Positions 37,604 to 47,108 of a stretch of 64,000 nt of DNA are shown in pieces. The translations under genes and the position numbers were made by a program. The DNA is taken from contig NZ_CADIKM010000003.1 of NCBI RefSeq assembly GCF_902859895.1, positions 1-64,000 on the forward strand, written 5' to 3'. The notes beneath the pieces were generated by a model. It did no database searches. It was not told the DNA's origin and was given only the letters and a program-made list of their open reading frames with translations. How positions within the stretch are numbered: the first letter of the stretch is position 1; every line of letters begins with the position of its first letter. Source of the stretch: Pararobbsia alpina. GTDB taxonomy: Bacteria; Pseudomonadota; Gammaproteobacteria; Burkholderiales; Burkholderiaceae.

Positions 37604-38263
37604 ATGACTGCAAAGACGGCGAAGACAATCAAGAAAGTCACGCTCAAGACGTATTTCCTGACGGGTTTGCTGGTCCTGGTGCCGCTCGCGATCACCCTGT
37701 GGGTGCTCGGCCTCGTGATCGGCACGATGGACCAGACACTGAACCTGCTGCCGAGCTCGTGGCAGCCCGAACGTCTGCTCGGCTTCAACCTGCCGGGTAT
37801 CGGCGCGTTGCTGACGCTGGTCTTTATCTTCATCGTCGGGCTGCTGGCCCAGAACTTCATCGGCCAGACGCTCGTGAAATGGTGGGAAACGCTGCTCGCC
37901 CACATTCCGGTCGTCGGTCCGCTCTACACGAGCGTCAAGCAGGTGTCCGACACGCTGCTCTCGAGCAACGGCAATGCATTTCGCAAGGCCTTGCTGATCG
38001 AGTACCCGCGCAAGGGCAGCTATACGATCGCTTTCATGACCGGCATTCCGAGCGGCGAGGTGGCGAGCCATCTCGAAAGCGAACACGTGAGCGTCTACAT
38101 TCCGACGACACCGAACCCGACGTCCGGTTTCTTCCTGATGTTGCCGCGTGCCGAGGTCGTCGAACTCGACATGACGGTCGATGCCGCACTGAAGTACATC
38201 GTGTCGATGGGGGTGGTCGCTCCGGTCACCCCGGTACGGCGGCCGATCGATCCGCCGCTGTGA
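37604..38263 (+). CDS. DUF502 family membrane protein
   Basis: 219 residues. Two transmembrane segments, about residues 14-38 (FLTGLLVLVPLAITLWVLGL) and 64-86 (GALLTLVFIFIVGLLAQNF), precede a soluble domain with the conserved VPLYTSVKQ-like piece (VVGPLYTSVKQVSDTLL) and IPTTPNPTSGFFL. Function unknown across the family. It starts 8 bp after fmdB, so it is in the same operon, with aspS following after 84 bp. Confidence 0.92.
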   Translation: MTAKTAKTIKKVTLKTYFLTGLLVLVPLAITLWVLGLVIGTMDQTLNLLPSSWQPERLLGFNLPGIGALLTLVFIFIVGLLAQNFIGQTLVKWWETLLAHIPVVGPLYTSVKQVSDTLLSSNGNAFRKALLIEYPRKGSYTIAFMTGIPSGEVASHLESEHVSVYIPTTPNPTSGFFLMLPRAEVVELDMTVDAALKYIVSMGVVAPVTPVRRPIDPPL

Positions 38264-38347
38264 ATGAACATCCGTGGTGACCGTCTTGCGTGACCGTCAT
38301 CTGGCCAATACCGAAGCAACGAAGCAATTAGACCGAAAGTCCATATC

Positions 38348-40153
38348 ATGTCGATGAGAACTCAATACTGCGGGCTCGTAACCGAAGCCCTGCTCGGCCA
38401 GACCGTTTCACTGTGTGGTTGGGTGCATCGCCGTCGCGACCATGGTGGCGTGATCTTCATCGACCTGCGCGACCGTGAGGGTCTGGTTCAGGTCGTCTGC
38501 GACCCGGATCGCGCGGAGATGTTCGCCGTGGCCGAAGGCGTGCGCAACGAATACTGCGTGCGCGTGACCGGTCTCGTGCGCGCGCGTCCGTCCGGCACCG
38601 AGAATGCCGGCCTGAACAGCGGCAAGATCGAAGTACTGTGCCACGAGCTCGAAGTGCTCAACGCGTCGGTGACGCCGCCGTTCCAGCTCGACGACGACAA
38701 CCTGTCGGAAACCACGCGCCTCACGCATCGGGTGCTCGATCTGCGCCGCCCGCAGATGCAGCAGAATCTCAAGCTGCGCTACCGTGTCGCGATGGAAGTG
38801 CGCAAGTACCTCGATGCGCAAGGCTTCATCGACATCGAAACGCCGATGCTCACGAAGAGCACGCCGGAAGGCGCGCGCGACTACCTCGTACCGTCGCGTG
38901 TGAACCCCGGCCATTTCTTCGCACTGCCGCAGTCGCCGCAGCTGTTCAAGCAGATGCTGATGGTCGCGAACTTCGACCGCTACTACCAGATCGTCAAGTG
39001 CTTCCGCGACGAAGACCTGCGCGCCGATCGCCAGCCCGAGTTCACGCAGATCGATTGCGAAACCTCGTTCCTGACCGAGCAGGAGATTCGCGACCTGTTC
39101 GAGCAGATGATCCGTACCGTGTTCAAGAACACGATGAATGTGGACCTCGGCGATTCGTTCCCCGTCATGAAGTACGAGGAAGCGATGCGCCGCTTTGGCT
39201 CCGACAAGCCCGACCTGCGCGTGAAGCTCGAATTCACCGAGCTGACCGACATCATGAAGGATGTCGACTTCAAGGTGTTCAGTTCGCCCGCCAACACGAA
39301 GGACGGCCGCGTCGCGGCGCTGCGCGTGCCCCAGGGCAGCGAACTCACGCGCGGCGATATCGACAGCTACACCGACTTCGTGAAGATCTACGGCGCGAAG
39401 GGCCTCGCATGGATCAAGGTCAATGAAGTCGCGAAGGGCCGCGACGGCCTGCAAAGCCCGATCGTCAAGAACCTGCACGATGCCGCAATTGCCGCGATCA
39501 TCGAGCGGACCGGCGCACAGGACGGCGACATCATTTTCTTCGCCGCGGACCGCGCGAAGGTTGTCAACGACAGCCTCGGCGCCTTGCGCCTGAAGATCGG
39601 TCATTCCGAATTCGGCACTGAGAAGGGCCTGGCGGAACAGGCATGGCGGCCGCTGTGGGTGGTCGACTTCCCGATGTTCGAGTACGACGAGGACAACGCC
39701 CGCTGGGTGGCGGCTCACCATCCGTTCACGAGCCCGAAGGACGAGCACGTCGACTATCTCGAAGCCGATCCGGGCCGCTGCCTCGCGAAAGCGTACGACA
39801 TGGTGCTGAACGGCTGGGAAATTGGCGGCGGTTCCGTGCGGATCCACCGTGAAGAGATGCAGAGCAAGGTGTTCCGCGCGATGAAGATCGGTGCGGAAGA
39901 AGCCCGCGAAAAGTTCGGCTTCCTGCTCGACGCGCTGCAATATGGCGCGCCGCCGCACGGCGGGATCGCCTTCGGCCTGGATCGCATCGTCACGATGATG
40001 GCCGGCGCCGATTCGATCCGCGACGTGATCGCCTTCCCGAAAACCCAGCGCGCACAGTGCCTGCTGACCCAGGCGCCGAGCGAAGTCGACGAAAAGCAAT
40101 TGCGCGAGTTGCATATCCGGCTGCGTCAGCCCGAGCCGGCGAAACAGGCGTAG
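38348..40153 (+). CDS. aspS: aspartate--tRNA ligase
   Basis: 601 residues, bacterial-type length. N-terminal OB-fold anticodon-binding domain ([21 protein letters not shown]). Class II motif 2 is [18 protein letters not shown] and motif 3 is [15 protein letters not shown], with the bacterial GAD insertion between them. It charges tRNA-Asp. It is followed by a clear terminator at 40224-40252. Confidence 0.97.
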   Translation: MSMRTQYCGLVTEALLGQTVSLCGWVHRRRDHGGVIFIDLRDREGLVQVVCDPDRAEMFAVAEGVRNEYCVRVTGLVRARPSGTENAGLNSGKIEVLCHELEVLNASVTPPFQLDDDNLSETTRLTHRVLDLRRPQMQQNLKLRYRVAMEVRKYLDAQGFIDIETPMLTKSTPEGARDYLVPSRVNPGHFFALPQSPQLFKQMLMVANFDRYYQIVKCFRDEDLRADRQPEFTQIDCETSFLTEQEIRDLFEQMIRTVFKNTMNVDLGDSFPVMKYEEAMRRFGSDKPDLRVKLEFTELTDIMKDVDFKVFSSPANTKDGRVAALRVPQGSELTRGDIDSYTDFVKIYGAKGLAWIKVNEVAKGRDGLQSPIVKNLHDAAIAAIIERTGAQDGDIIFFAADRAKVVNDSLGALRLKIGHSEFGTEKGLAEQAWRPLWVVDFPMFEYDEDNARWVAAHHPFTSPKDEHVDYLEADPGRCLAKAYDMVLNGWEIGGGSVRIHREEMQSKVFRAMKIGAEEAREKFGFLLDALQYGAPPHGGIAFGLDRIVTMMAGADSIRDVIAFPKTQRAQCLLTQAPSEVDEKQLRELHIRLRQPEPAKQA

Positions 40154-40223
40154 TTCGAGTCGAACGGCGACGGCAGAGCTGTCGCCGCAGGGGTTCAGTG
40201 AAGCCCCCCGGAACGAAAACGAG

Positions 40224-40252
40224 ACCCCACGTCTTTCGAGGCGTGGGGTTTT
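40224..40252 (+). terminator. Rho-independent terminator after aspS
   Basis: Stem ACCCCACG (40224-40231) with CGTGGGGT (40242-40249), a 10-base loop and a T-run (TTTT) after it. It lies 70 bp after the aspS stop and ends the fmdB-aspS transcription unit. Confidence 0.88.
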
Positions 40253-40347
40253 GTCGTTCAACGATCGACGAAAGCTCGCCACTCACTTGCCACACTCACT
40301 GCCCGCTTGCCTGCTATCGTTATGGTGTTCGAACTTCGACAAGCGCA

Positions 40348-40818
40348 ATGCGGCCCTTCAAAATCCCAGAATCCGTCCTCGTCGTGGTCCACACCGTCGA
40401 GCTCGAGGTGCTGTTGATCGAACGCGCCGACCGGGTGGGCTTCTGGCAATCGGTCACCGGTTCGAAAGATCGCCTCGACGAACCGCTTGCGGCGGTTGCC
40501 GCGCGTGAGGTGGCCGAGGAGACCGGCATCCTGGTCGGCACGCCCGACGTGCCGGCGAGCGCACTGGTCGACTGGCGGCATACGATCGACTACGAGATCT
40601 ATCCGATCTGGCGACATCGCTACGAACTTGGCGTGGTGCGCAACACCGAGCACTGGTTCGGCCTGACCTTGCAGGGCGAATGCGAGATCACCCTTGCGCC
40701 GGGCGAACACACCGCCCATGTCTGGCTACCCTACCGCGACGCTGCGGCCCGCTGTTTCTCGCGCTCGAATGCGGAGGCGATCCTCCAGTTGCCCGACCGC
40801 CTGCGAGCCACCGCATGA
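40348..40818 (+). CDS. nudB: dihydroneopterin triphosphate diphosphatase (Nudix)
   Basis: 156 residues from ATG 40348 (MRPFKIPESVLVVVHT). The Nudix box runs from G38 to about 60 (GSKDRLDEPLAAVAAREVAEETGI is the region; key residues G38, E45, R53, E54, E57, E58, G60). The family removes pyrophosphate from dihydroneopterin triphosphate in folate synthesis. In betaproteobacteria nudB typically follows aspS as here. Its stop overlaps the next start (ATGA), coupling it to the cardiolipin synthase gene. Confidence 0.93.
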   Translation: MRPFKIPESVLVVVHTVELEVLLIERADRVGFWQSVTGSKDRLDEPLAAVAAREVAEETGILVGTPDVPASALVDWRHTIDYEIYPIWRHRYELGVVRNTEHWFGLTLQGECEITLAPGEHTAHVWLPYRDAAARCFSRSNAEAILQLPDRLRATA

Positions 40819-42071
40819 CGAACGAGACGCCGGTCCTGCAGGACGCCAACGAGCTGGAAGTCCCGGGCGGCGAATTCAACCGCGCCCTGGTGCGCAGCCG
40901 CCGTGGGGCGCGCCTGCGTTTCTCGGCTGGCAATCGGCTTCGCCTGTTTCAATCGGGTACGGACTATTTCGCCACACTGATCGAGCGGATCCGGACCGCA
41001 CGCAAGACCGTCGTGCTCGAGGTCTATATGTTCTGTGCCGATGCCGCGGGAGCCCAGGTCTCGGCCGCGCTTGTCGAAGCGGCGCGGCGCGGCCTGTCGG
41101 TGCGCGTCATCACCGATGGTGTCGGCACGGCGCAGAATCTGCCCTACTACGACGACTGGCGGGCGCACGGTGTGCGGTTCCGGATCTTCAATCCGCACCT
41201 GTTCGGCCGTTTCGGTTTCTCTCGCACGCACCGCAAGATTGCGTCGATCGACGGCGAGATCGCCTTCGTCGGCGGCATCAATATCGTCGACGACTTGGAA
41301 AACGAGGGCGTGAAACTCGATCAGCCGCGCTGGGATTTCGCGCTCGAGATCGCCGGTCCCGTCGCGGCCGAGGTCCATGCCGCGTTCGAGCAGCAGTGGC
41401 AGCGACTCGACTCGAACCCGGTCCGCGCCACCTTGCGCCGTACGCTGACCTTCGTGCGCGACGGCGGGCCCGCGCGCGTGGAGGCGCCGCCGAGCCCGCC
41501 ACAGCTTGCCTTTGTCGCACGCGACAACCTGAACCGGCGCCGCACGATCGAACGGGCCTACTTGCACGCGATTGGCCATGCGCGCGAGGAAATCGTGCTC
41601 GCCAATCCCTATTTCATGCCCGGCCACAAGCTGCGCGGCGCGCTGGTCAGCGCCGCGAAGCGTGGCCTGCGTGTCAAGCTGCTGATCGGGCGCAAGGAAT
41701 TCCGTTTGCTCGACTATGCGGTGCCGCTGCTCTACGGCATGCTGCTGCGCGCCGGCGCCCAGATCGCCGAGTACGACAAGACGATGCTGCACGGCAAGGT
41801 CGCGGTGATCGACGGGAGCTGGGCGACGGTCGGCTCGTCGAACCTCGATGCCCTGAGCCTCCTGCTCAATCACGAGGCCAATGTCATCATCGCCAACGCC
41901 CCGGAAGTCGGCGAATTGCGCGACGCGATCCTCGCGGCGTTCGAGGAGTCGCCCAAGATCGACCCGCGGCTCTATGCGGCGCGGCCTCTTCCGGAGCGCC
42001 TGCTGAATTGGTTCACCTATAACGCCTACCGCGTGGCAATGAAAATGCTGACGGTGGGCGAGTACGACTAA
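40815..42071 (+). CDS. clsB: cardiolipin synthase ClsB-like
   Basis: 418 residues with two phospholipase-D HKD motifs: H139-D146 (HRKIASID) and H326-D333 (HGKVAVID, followed by GSSNLD). There are no N-terminal transmembrane helices, which matches ClsB rather than ClsA. It makes cardiolipin from phosphatidylglycerol and possibly phosphatidylethanolamine at the inner membrane. It is translationally coupled to nudB. Confidence 0.93.
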   Translation: MTNETPVLQDANELEVPGGEFNRALVRSRRGARLRFSAGNRLRLFQSGTDYFATLIERIRTARKTVVLEVYMFCADAAGAQVSAALVEAARRGLSVRVITDGVGTAQNLPYYDDWRAHGVRFRIFNPHLFGRFGFSRTHRKIASIDGEIAFVGGINIVDDLENEGVKLDQPRWDFALEIAGPVAAEVHAAFEQQWQRLDSNPVRATLRRTLTFVRDGGPARVEAPPSPPQLAFVARDNLNRRRTIERAYLHAIGHAREEIVLANPYFMPGHKLRGALVSAAKRGLRVKLLIGRKEFRLLDYAVPLLYGMLLRAGAQIAEYDKTMLHGKVAVIDGSWATVGSSNLDALSLLLNHEANVIIANAPEVGELRDAILAAFEESPKIDPRLYAARPLPERLLNWFTYNAYRVAMKMLTVGEYD

Positions 42072-42149
42072 CAGTCGGCCGCCGGTTAGACCCCCGTTTC
42101 TAATAAAGTGCTTGTGACTAAGGCGGCTGGAGACACACAATAGTACGGC

Positions 42150-42175
42150 CGTTCTTTTTTAAGGGCATGAACGGT
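42150..42175. promoter_or_regulatory. inverted repeat upstream of the TetR gene
   Basis: Arms CCGTTC (42150-42155) and GAACGG (42170-42175) with 14 bases between, 21 bp before the ATG of a TetR regulator at the head of a beta-oxidation cluster. A plausible autoregulatory operator; not matched to a known consensus. Confidence 0.4.
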
Positions 42176-42196
42176 TGATCGATTGAAAAAGAGGCT

Positions 42197-42802
42197 ATGC
42201 GAAAAGGCGAACAAACGCGGGCTGCCATTCTTGACGCAGCGTTGGAACTGGCGAGCCGGGATGGTCTGGAGGGACTGACCATCGGCCTGCTCGCGGAACG
42301 CATGCAGATGAGCAAGAGCGGTGTGTTCGCACACTTCGGCTCGCGCGAGGATTTGCAGGTGGAAGTCGTCAAGGAATACCACCGCCGTTTCGAGCAGGAA
42401 GTGTTCTATCCGGCACTGAAGGAGGCGCGCGGCCTGCCGCGCCTGCACGCGATGATGTGGCGCTGGATCGACAAGCGCGTGCAGGAAGTGACGACCGGCT
42501 GCATTTACATCAGCGGCGCCGTCGAGTACGACGATCGCGCCGAAAGCCCGGTTCGGGTCGAACTCGTACACAGCGTGACGATCTGGCGCAACGCGCTGCT
42601 GCGCGCGATTCGCCAGGCGATGGAGGAAGGCCATCTGCGGGCCGATACCGATCCGCAGATGATGCTGCTCGAACTGTACAGCCTGACACTTGGCCTGCAC
42701 CACGACGGGCGCTTCCTGCGCTTGCCCGATGCTGTCGAGCTGACGCGCCGCGCACTCGAGAAGCAATTCGATTCGTATCGGAGCGGCGCCACCACGCGGT
42801 AG
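42197..42802 (+). CDS. TetR family transcriptional regulator
   Basis: 201 residues. N-terminal helix-turn-helix over about residues 8-52 (TRAAILDAALELASRDG, then MSKSGVFAHFGSREDL). The C-terminal ligand domain begins near residue 60 and resembles TetR proteins that sense acyl-CoAs. It precedes the acyl-CoA dehydrogenase by 46 bp on the same strand, so it probably represses the beta-oxidation genes until fatty acyl-CoA binds. Confidence 0.9.
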   Translation: MRKGEQTRAAILDAALELASRDGLEGLTIGLLAERMQMSKSGVFAHFGSREDLQVEVVKEYHRRFEQEVFYPALKEARGLPRLHAMMWRWIDKRVQEVTTGCIYISGAVEYDDRAESPVRVELVHSVTIWRNALLRAIRQAMEEGHLRADTDPQMMLLELYSLTLGLHHDGRFLRLPDAVELTRRALEKQFDSYRSGATTR

Positions 42803-42848
42803 ACCGCAGCGGTGCTGTTCGACAAGCTCGATAATCCTGGAGAGACAC

Positions 42849-44633
42849 ATGGGTCAGTACGCCGCGCCACTGCGCGATATGCAATTCGTCCTGCACGAAC
42901 TGCTCGACGTCGAAAGCGAACTCAAGCAGATGCCCGCGTATGCGGAGATCGACGCCGACACCGTCAATCAGGTGATCGAGGCAGCCGGCAAGTTTTGCGC
43001 CGACGTGATTTTTCCGTTGAACCAGAGCGGCGACCTCGAAGGCTGCCACTGGAACGACGGCGAGGTCACGACGCCCAAGGGCTTCAAGCAGGCCTATCGA
43101 CAGTATGTCGAAGCAGGCTGGCCCGCGTTGGCCTGCAACCCCGACTTTGGCGGGCAGGGCCTGCCGAGGTTCGTCAACAACGCCTTGTTCGAAATGGCAA
43201 ACTCGGCGAACCAGGCCTGGACCATGTACCCGGGTCTCTCGCACGGCGCCTATGAGTGCCTGCATACGCATGGCACCGACGAGCAGAAGCGGGTCTACCT
43301 TGCGAAGCTCGTCTCCGGCGAATGGACCGGCACCATGTGCCTCACCGAGCCGCATTGCGGCACCGACCTCGGCATGCTGCGCACGAAGGCCGAGCCGCAG
43401 GCCGACGGCACCTACCGGATCACCGGCACCAAGATCTTCATCTCGAGCGGCGAGCATGACCTCGCCGAGAACATCGTCCACCTCGTGCTCGCACGCCTGC
43501 CCGACGCGCCGGTCGGCACGAAGGGCATTTCGCTGTTCGCGGTGCCCAAGTTCAATCCGACGGCCGACGGCGGGATCGGTGCGCGCAACGGCATCAAGTG
43601 CGGCTCGATCGAGCACAAGATGGGCATCCACGGTAATTCGACCTGCGTGATGAATCTCGACGATGCGCTCGGCACGCTCGTCGGCGAGCCGAACAAAGGG
43701 CTCAATGCGATGTTCGTGATGATGAATGCCGCGCGCCTCGGCGTCGGCATGCAGGGTCTCGGCTTGACTGAGGTCGCCTATCAGAACTCGCTGGCCTACG
43801 CGAGGGAACGCCTGCAGATGCGTTCGCTGAGCGGTCCGAAAGCGCCGGACAAGCCAGCCGACCCGATCATCGTGCATCCCGATGTGCGTCGGATGCTGCT
43901 GACGCAAAAGGCCTATGCCGAGGGCGGTCGCGCATTCTCATACTGGATCGCGCTGCAGATCGACAAGGAACTGTCGCACGAGGACGAGAGCGTCCGCAAG
44001 GATGCGGCCGACCTCGTCGCGCTGCTTACACCGATCATCAAGGCCTTCCTGACGGACAACGCATTCGAGTCGACCAATCATGCGCTGCAGGTGTTCGGCG
44101 GCCACGGCTTCATCCGCGAATGGGGCATGGAGCAGTACGTGCGCGACGCCCGGATCAACATGATCTACGAGGGCACGAACACGATCCAGTCGCTCGATCT
44201 GCTCGGTCGCAAAGTACTCGGCGACATGGGCGCGAAGATGAAGAAGTTTGGTCGCATCGTGCAGGACTTCGTCGAGCAGGAAGGCGTGAAATCGGAGATG
44301 CAGGAGTTCATCAACCCGCTCGCCGACGTCGGTGAAAAGCTGCAAAAGCTGACCATGGAAATTGGCATGAAGGCGATGGCCAACCCCGACGAAATCGGCG
44401 CGGCCGCGGTGCCTTACCTGCGGGTCGCGGGCCACGTCGTATTCGCGTACTTCTGGGCACGCATGGCGCGTATCGCGCTCGACAAGCAGGCGAACGACGA
44501 TCCCTTCTACAAGTCGAAGCTCGCGACCGCACGTTTCTATTTCGCGAAACTGCTGCCCGAGACGGCCTTCCAGATCCGCGCGGCGCGCGCCGGCGTCAAG
44601 CCGCTGATGGATCTCGAAGCCGAACTGTTCTGA
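42849..44633 (+). CDS. acyl-CoA dehydrogenase
   Basis: 594 residues, the long form with an extra C-terminal domain. It has the FAD-binding core (CLTEPHCGTDLGML, KIFISSGEHDL) and the catalytic-base glutamate in MIYEGTNTIQSLDLLG near residue 440. The N-terminal segment (YAAPLRDMQFVLHELLDVES) is typical of the group that acts in long- or branched-chain beta-oxidation (also annotated as DmdC-like). It oxidises acyl-CoA to enoyl-CoA and passes electrons to ETF. It is the first enzyme of a complete beta-oxidation set. Confidence 0.94.
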   Translation: MGQYAAPLRDMQFVLHELLDVESELKQMPAYAEIDADTVNQVIEAAGKFCADVIFPLNQSGDLEGCHWNDGEVTTPKGFKQAYRQYVEAGWPALACNPDFGGQGLPRFVNNALFEMANSANQAWTMYPGLSHGAYECLHTHGTDEQKRVYLAKLVSGEWTGTMCLTEPHCGTDLGMLRTKAEPQADGTYRITGTKIFISSGEHDLAENIVHLVLARLPDAPVGTKGISLFAVPKFNPTADGGIGARNGIKCGSIEHKMGIHGNSTCVMNLDDALGTLVGEPNKGLNAMFVMMNAARLGVGMQGLGLTEVAYQNSLAYARERLQMRSLSGPKAPDKPADPIIVHPDVRRMLLTQKAYAEGGRAFSYWIALQIDKELSHEDESVRKDAADLVALLTPIIKAFLTDNAFESTNHALQVFGGHGFIREWGMEQYVRDARINMIYEGTNTIQSLDLLGRKVLGDMGAKMKKFGRIVQDFVEQEGVKSEMQEFINPLADVGEKLQKLTMEIGMKAMANPDEIGAAAVPYLRVAGHVVFAYFWARMARIALDKQANDDPFYKSKLATARFYFAKLLPETAFQIRAARAGVKPLMDLEAELF

Positions 44634-44656
44634 CCTGTCCAATCCGGAGAATTCCT

Positions 44657-47089
44657 GTGAGCAATCTGATCATTCGCAAGGTCGCGGTACTCGGCGCCGG
44701 CGTGATGGGAGCGCAGATCGCCGCGCACCTCGTCAACGCGAAGGTGCCGGTCCTGCTGTTCGACCTGCCCGCGAAAGAAGGCCCGAAAAACGCGATCGCG
44801 CTCAAGGCGATCGAGAACCTCAAGAAGCTGAGCCCGGCACCCTTCGGCATCAAGGAAGACGCGCAGTACATCGAGCCCGCGAACTACGAGGAGGACCTCG
44901 ACAAGCTCAAGGATTGTGACCTCGTGATCGAGGCGATCGCCGAACGCATGGACTGGAAGCACGACCTCTACAAGAAGGTCGCGCCCGCGCTCGGCGCGAA
45001 TGCGATCTTCGCATCGAACACGTCGGGCCTCTCGATCACGGCCTTGTCCGAAGGATTCGACGACACGCTCAAGGCGCGCTTTTGCGGCGTGCACTTCTTC
45101 AACCCGCCGCGCTACATGCATCTGGTCGAACTGATCCCGACCGCGACGACCGCGCCGGCGATCCTCGACGATCTCGAAACCTTCCTGACGAGCGTGGTCG
45201 GCAAGGGCGTCGTGCGCGCGAAGGACACGCCGAACTTCATCGCGAATCGTGTCGGGATCTTCTCGATCCTCGCCGTGGTCGCCGAAGCGGGCAAGTTCGG
45301 TCTGGGCTTCGACGTGGTCGACGACCTGACCGGTGCACGCCTGGGCCGCGCGAAGTCCGCGACGTTCCGCACGGCCGACGTGGTCGGTCTCGACACGATG
45401 GCCCACGTGATCAAGACGATGCAGGACACGCTCGCCGACGATCCGTTCTACCCTGTCTACCAGACGCCGGCCGTGCTCAAGGCGCTGGTCGAGAAGAATG
45501 CGCTGGGGCAGAAGAGCGGCGCGGGCTTTTACAAGAAGGAAGGCAAGGTCATCAAGGTGCTCGACCCGGTCAAGGGCGAGTATGTCGAGTCCGCCGGCAA
45601 GGCCGACGAACTCGTGGGCCGCATCCTCAAGCGGCCGCCGGCCGAGCGCCTCAAGCTGCTGCGCGAATCGGAGAACGCACAGGCGCAGTTCCTGTGGTCG
45701 ATCTTCCGCGACGTGTTCCACTACATCGCCGTCCATCTCGAATCGATTGCCGACAACGCACGCGATGTCGACCTCGCGATCCGCTGGGGTTTCGGCTGGA
45801 ACGAAGGCCCGTTCGAGGGCTGGCAGGCCGCGGGCTGGCAGCAGGTTGCCGAGTGGGTCAAGGCCGATATCGAGGCGGGCAAGGCGCTTGCGAACGTGCC
45901 GCTGCCGGCCTGGGTGTTTGCTGGCAAAGTGGCCGAGAACAAGGGCGTGCATGCGGCGGCCGGTTCCTATTCGCCCGCGGCGGACGACTTCGTGCCGCGC
46001 AGCGCACTGGCGGTCTACGAGCGCCAGGTCTTCCGTGCGCCCGTATTCGGCGCGGCGGCCGCGGACCCACTCAAGTACGGCAAGACCCTGTTCGAGACGG
46101 ATACCGTGCGTGCGTGGGTCGACGATCGCGCGGGCGAGGACGATGTCGTGATCGTCTCGTTCAAGAGCAAGATGAACACGATCGGACCGTCGGTGCTCGA
46201 CGGCATCGCCCAGGCGATCGGCCTCGCCGAGCAGTCGTACAAGGGCGTCGTGATTTGGCAGCCGACCTCGCTGAAACTCGGCACGCCGGGCGGCCCGTTC
46301 TCGGCGGGCGCGAACCTCGAGGAGGCGATGCCGGCCTTCATGTCGGGCGGCGCGAAGGGGATCGAACCGTTCGTCAAGAAGTTCCAGGACGGCATGATGC
46401 GCATCAAGTACGCGAACGTGCCGGTGGTCGCCGCGGTGGCGGGCATCGCGCTCGGCGGCGGCTGCGAACTGTCGCTGCATAGCGCGAAGCGTGTCGCGCA
46501 TGTCGAGAGCTACTTCGGTCTGGTCGAAATCGGCGTGGGTCTCGTGCCGGCCGGCGGCGGTCTCAAGGAAGCCGCGCTGCGCGCGGCCGAGGCCGCGCAA
46601 GCCGCCGACAGCAACAACTATCTGCAATTCCTGACGAAGTCGTTCACCAACGCGGCCACCGCGAAGGTCTCGACCTCGGCGCTCGAGGCGCGCACGATGG
46701 GCTACCTGAAGCCGTCGGACACGATCGTATTCAATGTGTTCGAACTGCTGCACACGGCCAAGCGTGAAGCACGGGCGCTCGCCGAGGCCGGCTATCGTCC
46801 GCCGCTGCGCGCACGCGCGATTCCGGTCGCGGGACGCGCGGGCATCGCGACGATCAGGGCGCAGCTCGTCAATATGCGTGATGGCCGCTTTATCTCGGCA
46901 CATGACGACCTGATCGCGGGCAAGATCGCCGAATGCGTATGCGGTGGCGATATCGAGACGGGCAGTCTCGTCGATGAGGAATGGCTGCTCAAACTCGAGC
47001 GCAAGGCCTTTGTCGAACTGCTCGGCATGGCCAAGACGCAGGAACGGATCATGGGCCTGTTGCAGACCGGCAAACCGGTCCGCAACTAA
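44657..47089 (+). CDS. 3-hydroxyacyl-CoA dehydrogenase/enoyl-CoA hydratase fusion
   Basis: 810 residues. The order is dehydrogenase first: NAD-binding VAVLGAGVMGAQIAAHL at about 9-25, then NTSGLSITALSEGF and the family FCGVHFFNPPRYMHLVEL. A crotonase-like hydratase domain occupies about 490-810 (GGPFSAGANLEEAM, AGIALGGGCELSLH). This order is unlike FadB/FadJ, where the hydratase comes first, and like the FadN group. It performs the second and third steps of beta-oxidation and lies between the dehydrogenase and thiolase genes. Confidence 0.94.
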   Translation: MSNLIIRKVAVLGAGVMGAQIAAHLVNAKVPVLLFDLPAKEGPKNAIALKAIENLKKLSPAPFGIKEDAQYIEPANYEEDLDKLKDCDLVIEAIAERMDWKHDLYKKVAPALGANAIFASNTSGLSITALSEGFDDTLKARFCGVHFFNPPRYMHLVELIPTATTAPAILDDLETFLTSVVGKGVVRAKDTPNFIANRVGIFSILAVVAEAGKFGLGFDVVDDLTGARLGRAKSATFRTADVVGLDTMAHVIKTMQDTLADDPFYPVYQTPAVLKALVEKNALGQKSGAGFYKKEGKVIKVLDPVKGEYVESAGKADELVGRILKRPPAERLKLLRESENAQAQFLWSIFRDVFHYIAVHLESIADNARDVDLAIRWGFGWNEGPFEGWQAAGWQQVAEWVKADIEAGKALANVPLPAWVFAGKVAENKGVHAAAGSYSPAADDFVPRSALAVYERQVFRAPVFGAAAADPLKYGKTLFETDTVRAWVDDRAGEDDVVIVSFKSKMNTIGPSVLDGIAQAIGLAEQSYKGVVIWQPTSLKLGTPGGPFSAGANLEEAMPAFMSGGAKGIEPFVKKFQDGMMRIKYANVPVVAAVAGIALGGGCELSLHSAKRVAHVESYFGLVEIGVGLVPAGGGLKEAALRAAEAAQAADSNNYLQFLTKSFTNAATAKVSTSALEARTMGYLKPSDTIVFNVFELLHTAKREARALAEAGYRPPLRARAIPVAGRAGIATIRAQLVNMRDGRFISAHDDLIAGKIAECVCGGDIETGSLVDEEWLLKLERKAFVELLGMAKTQERIMGLLQTGKPVRN

Positions 47090-47108
47090 GCGCAAACAGG
47101 AGCACGAC

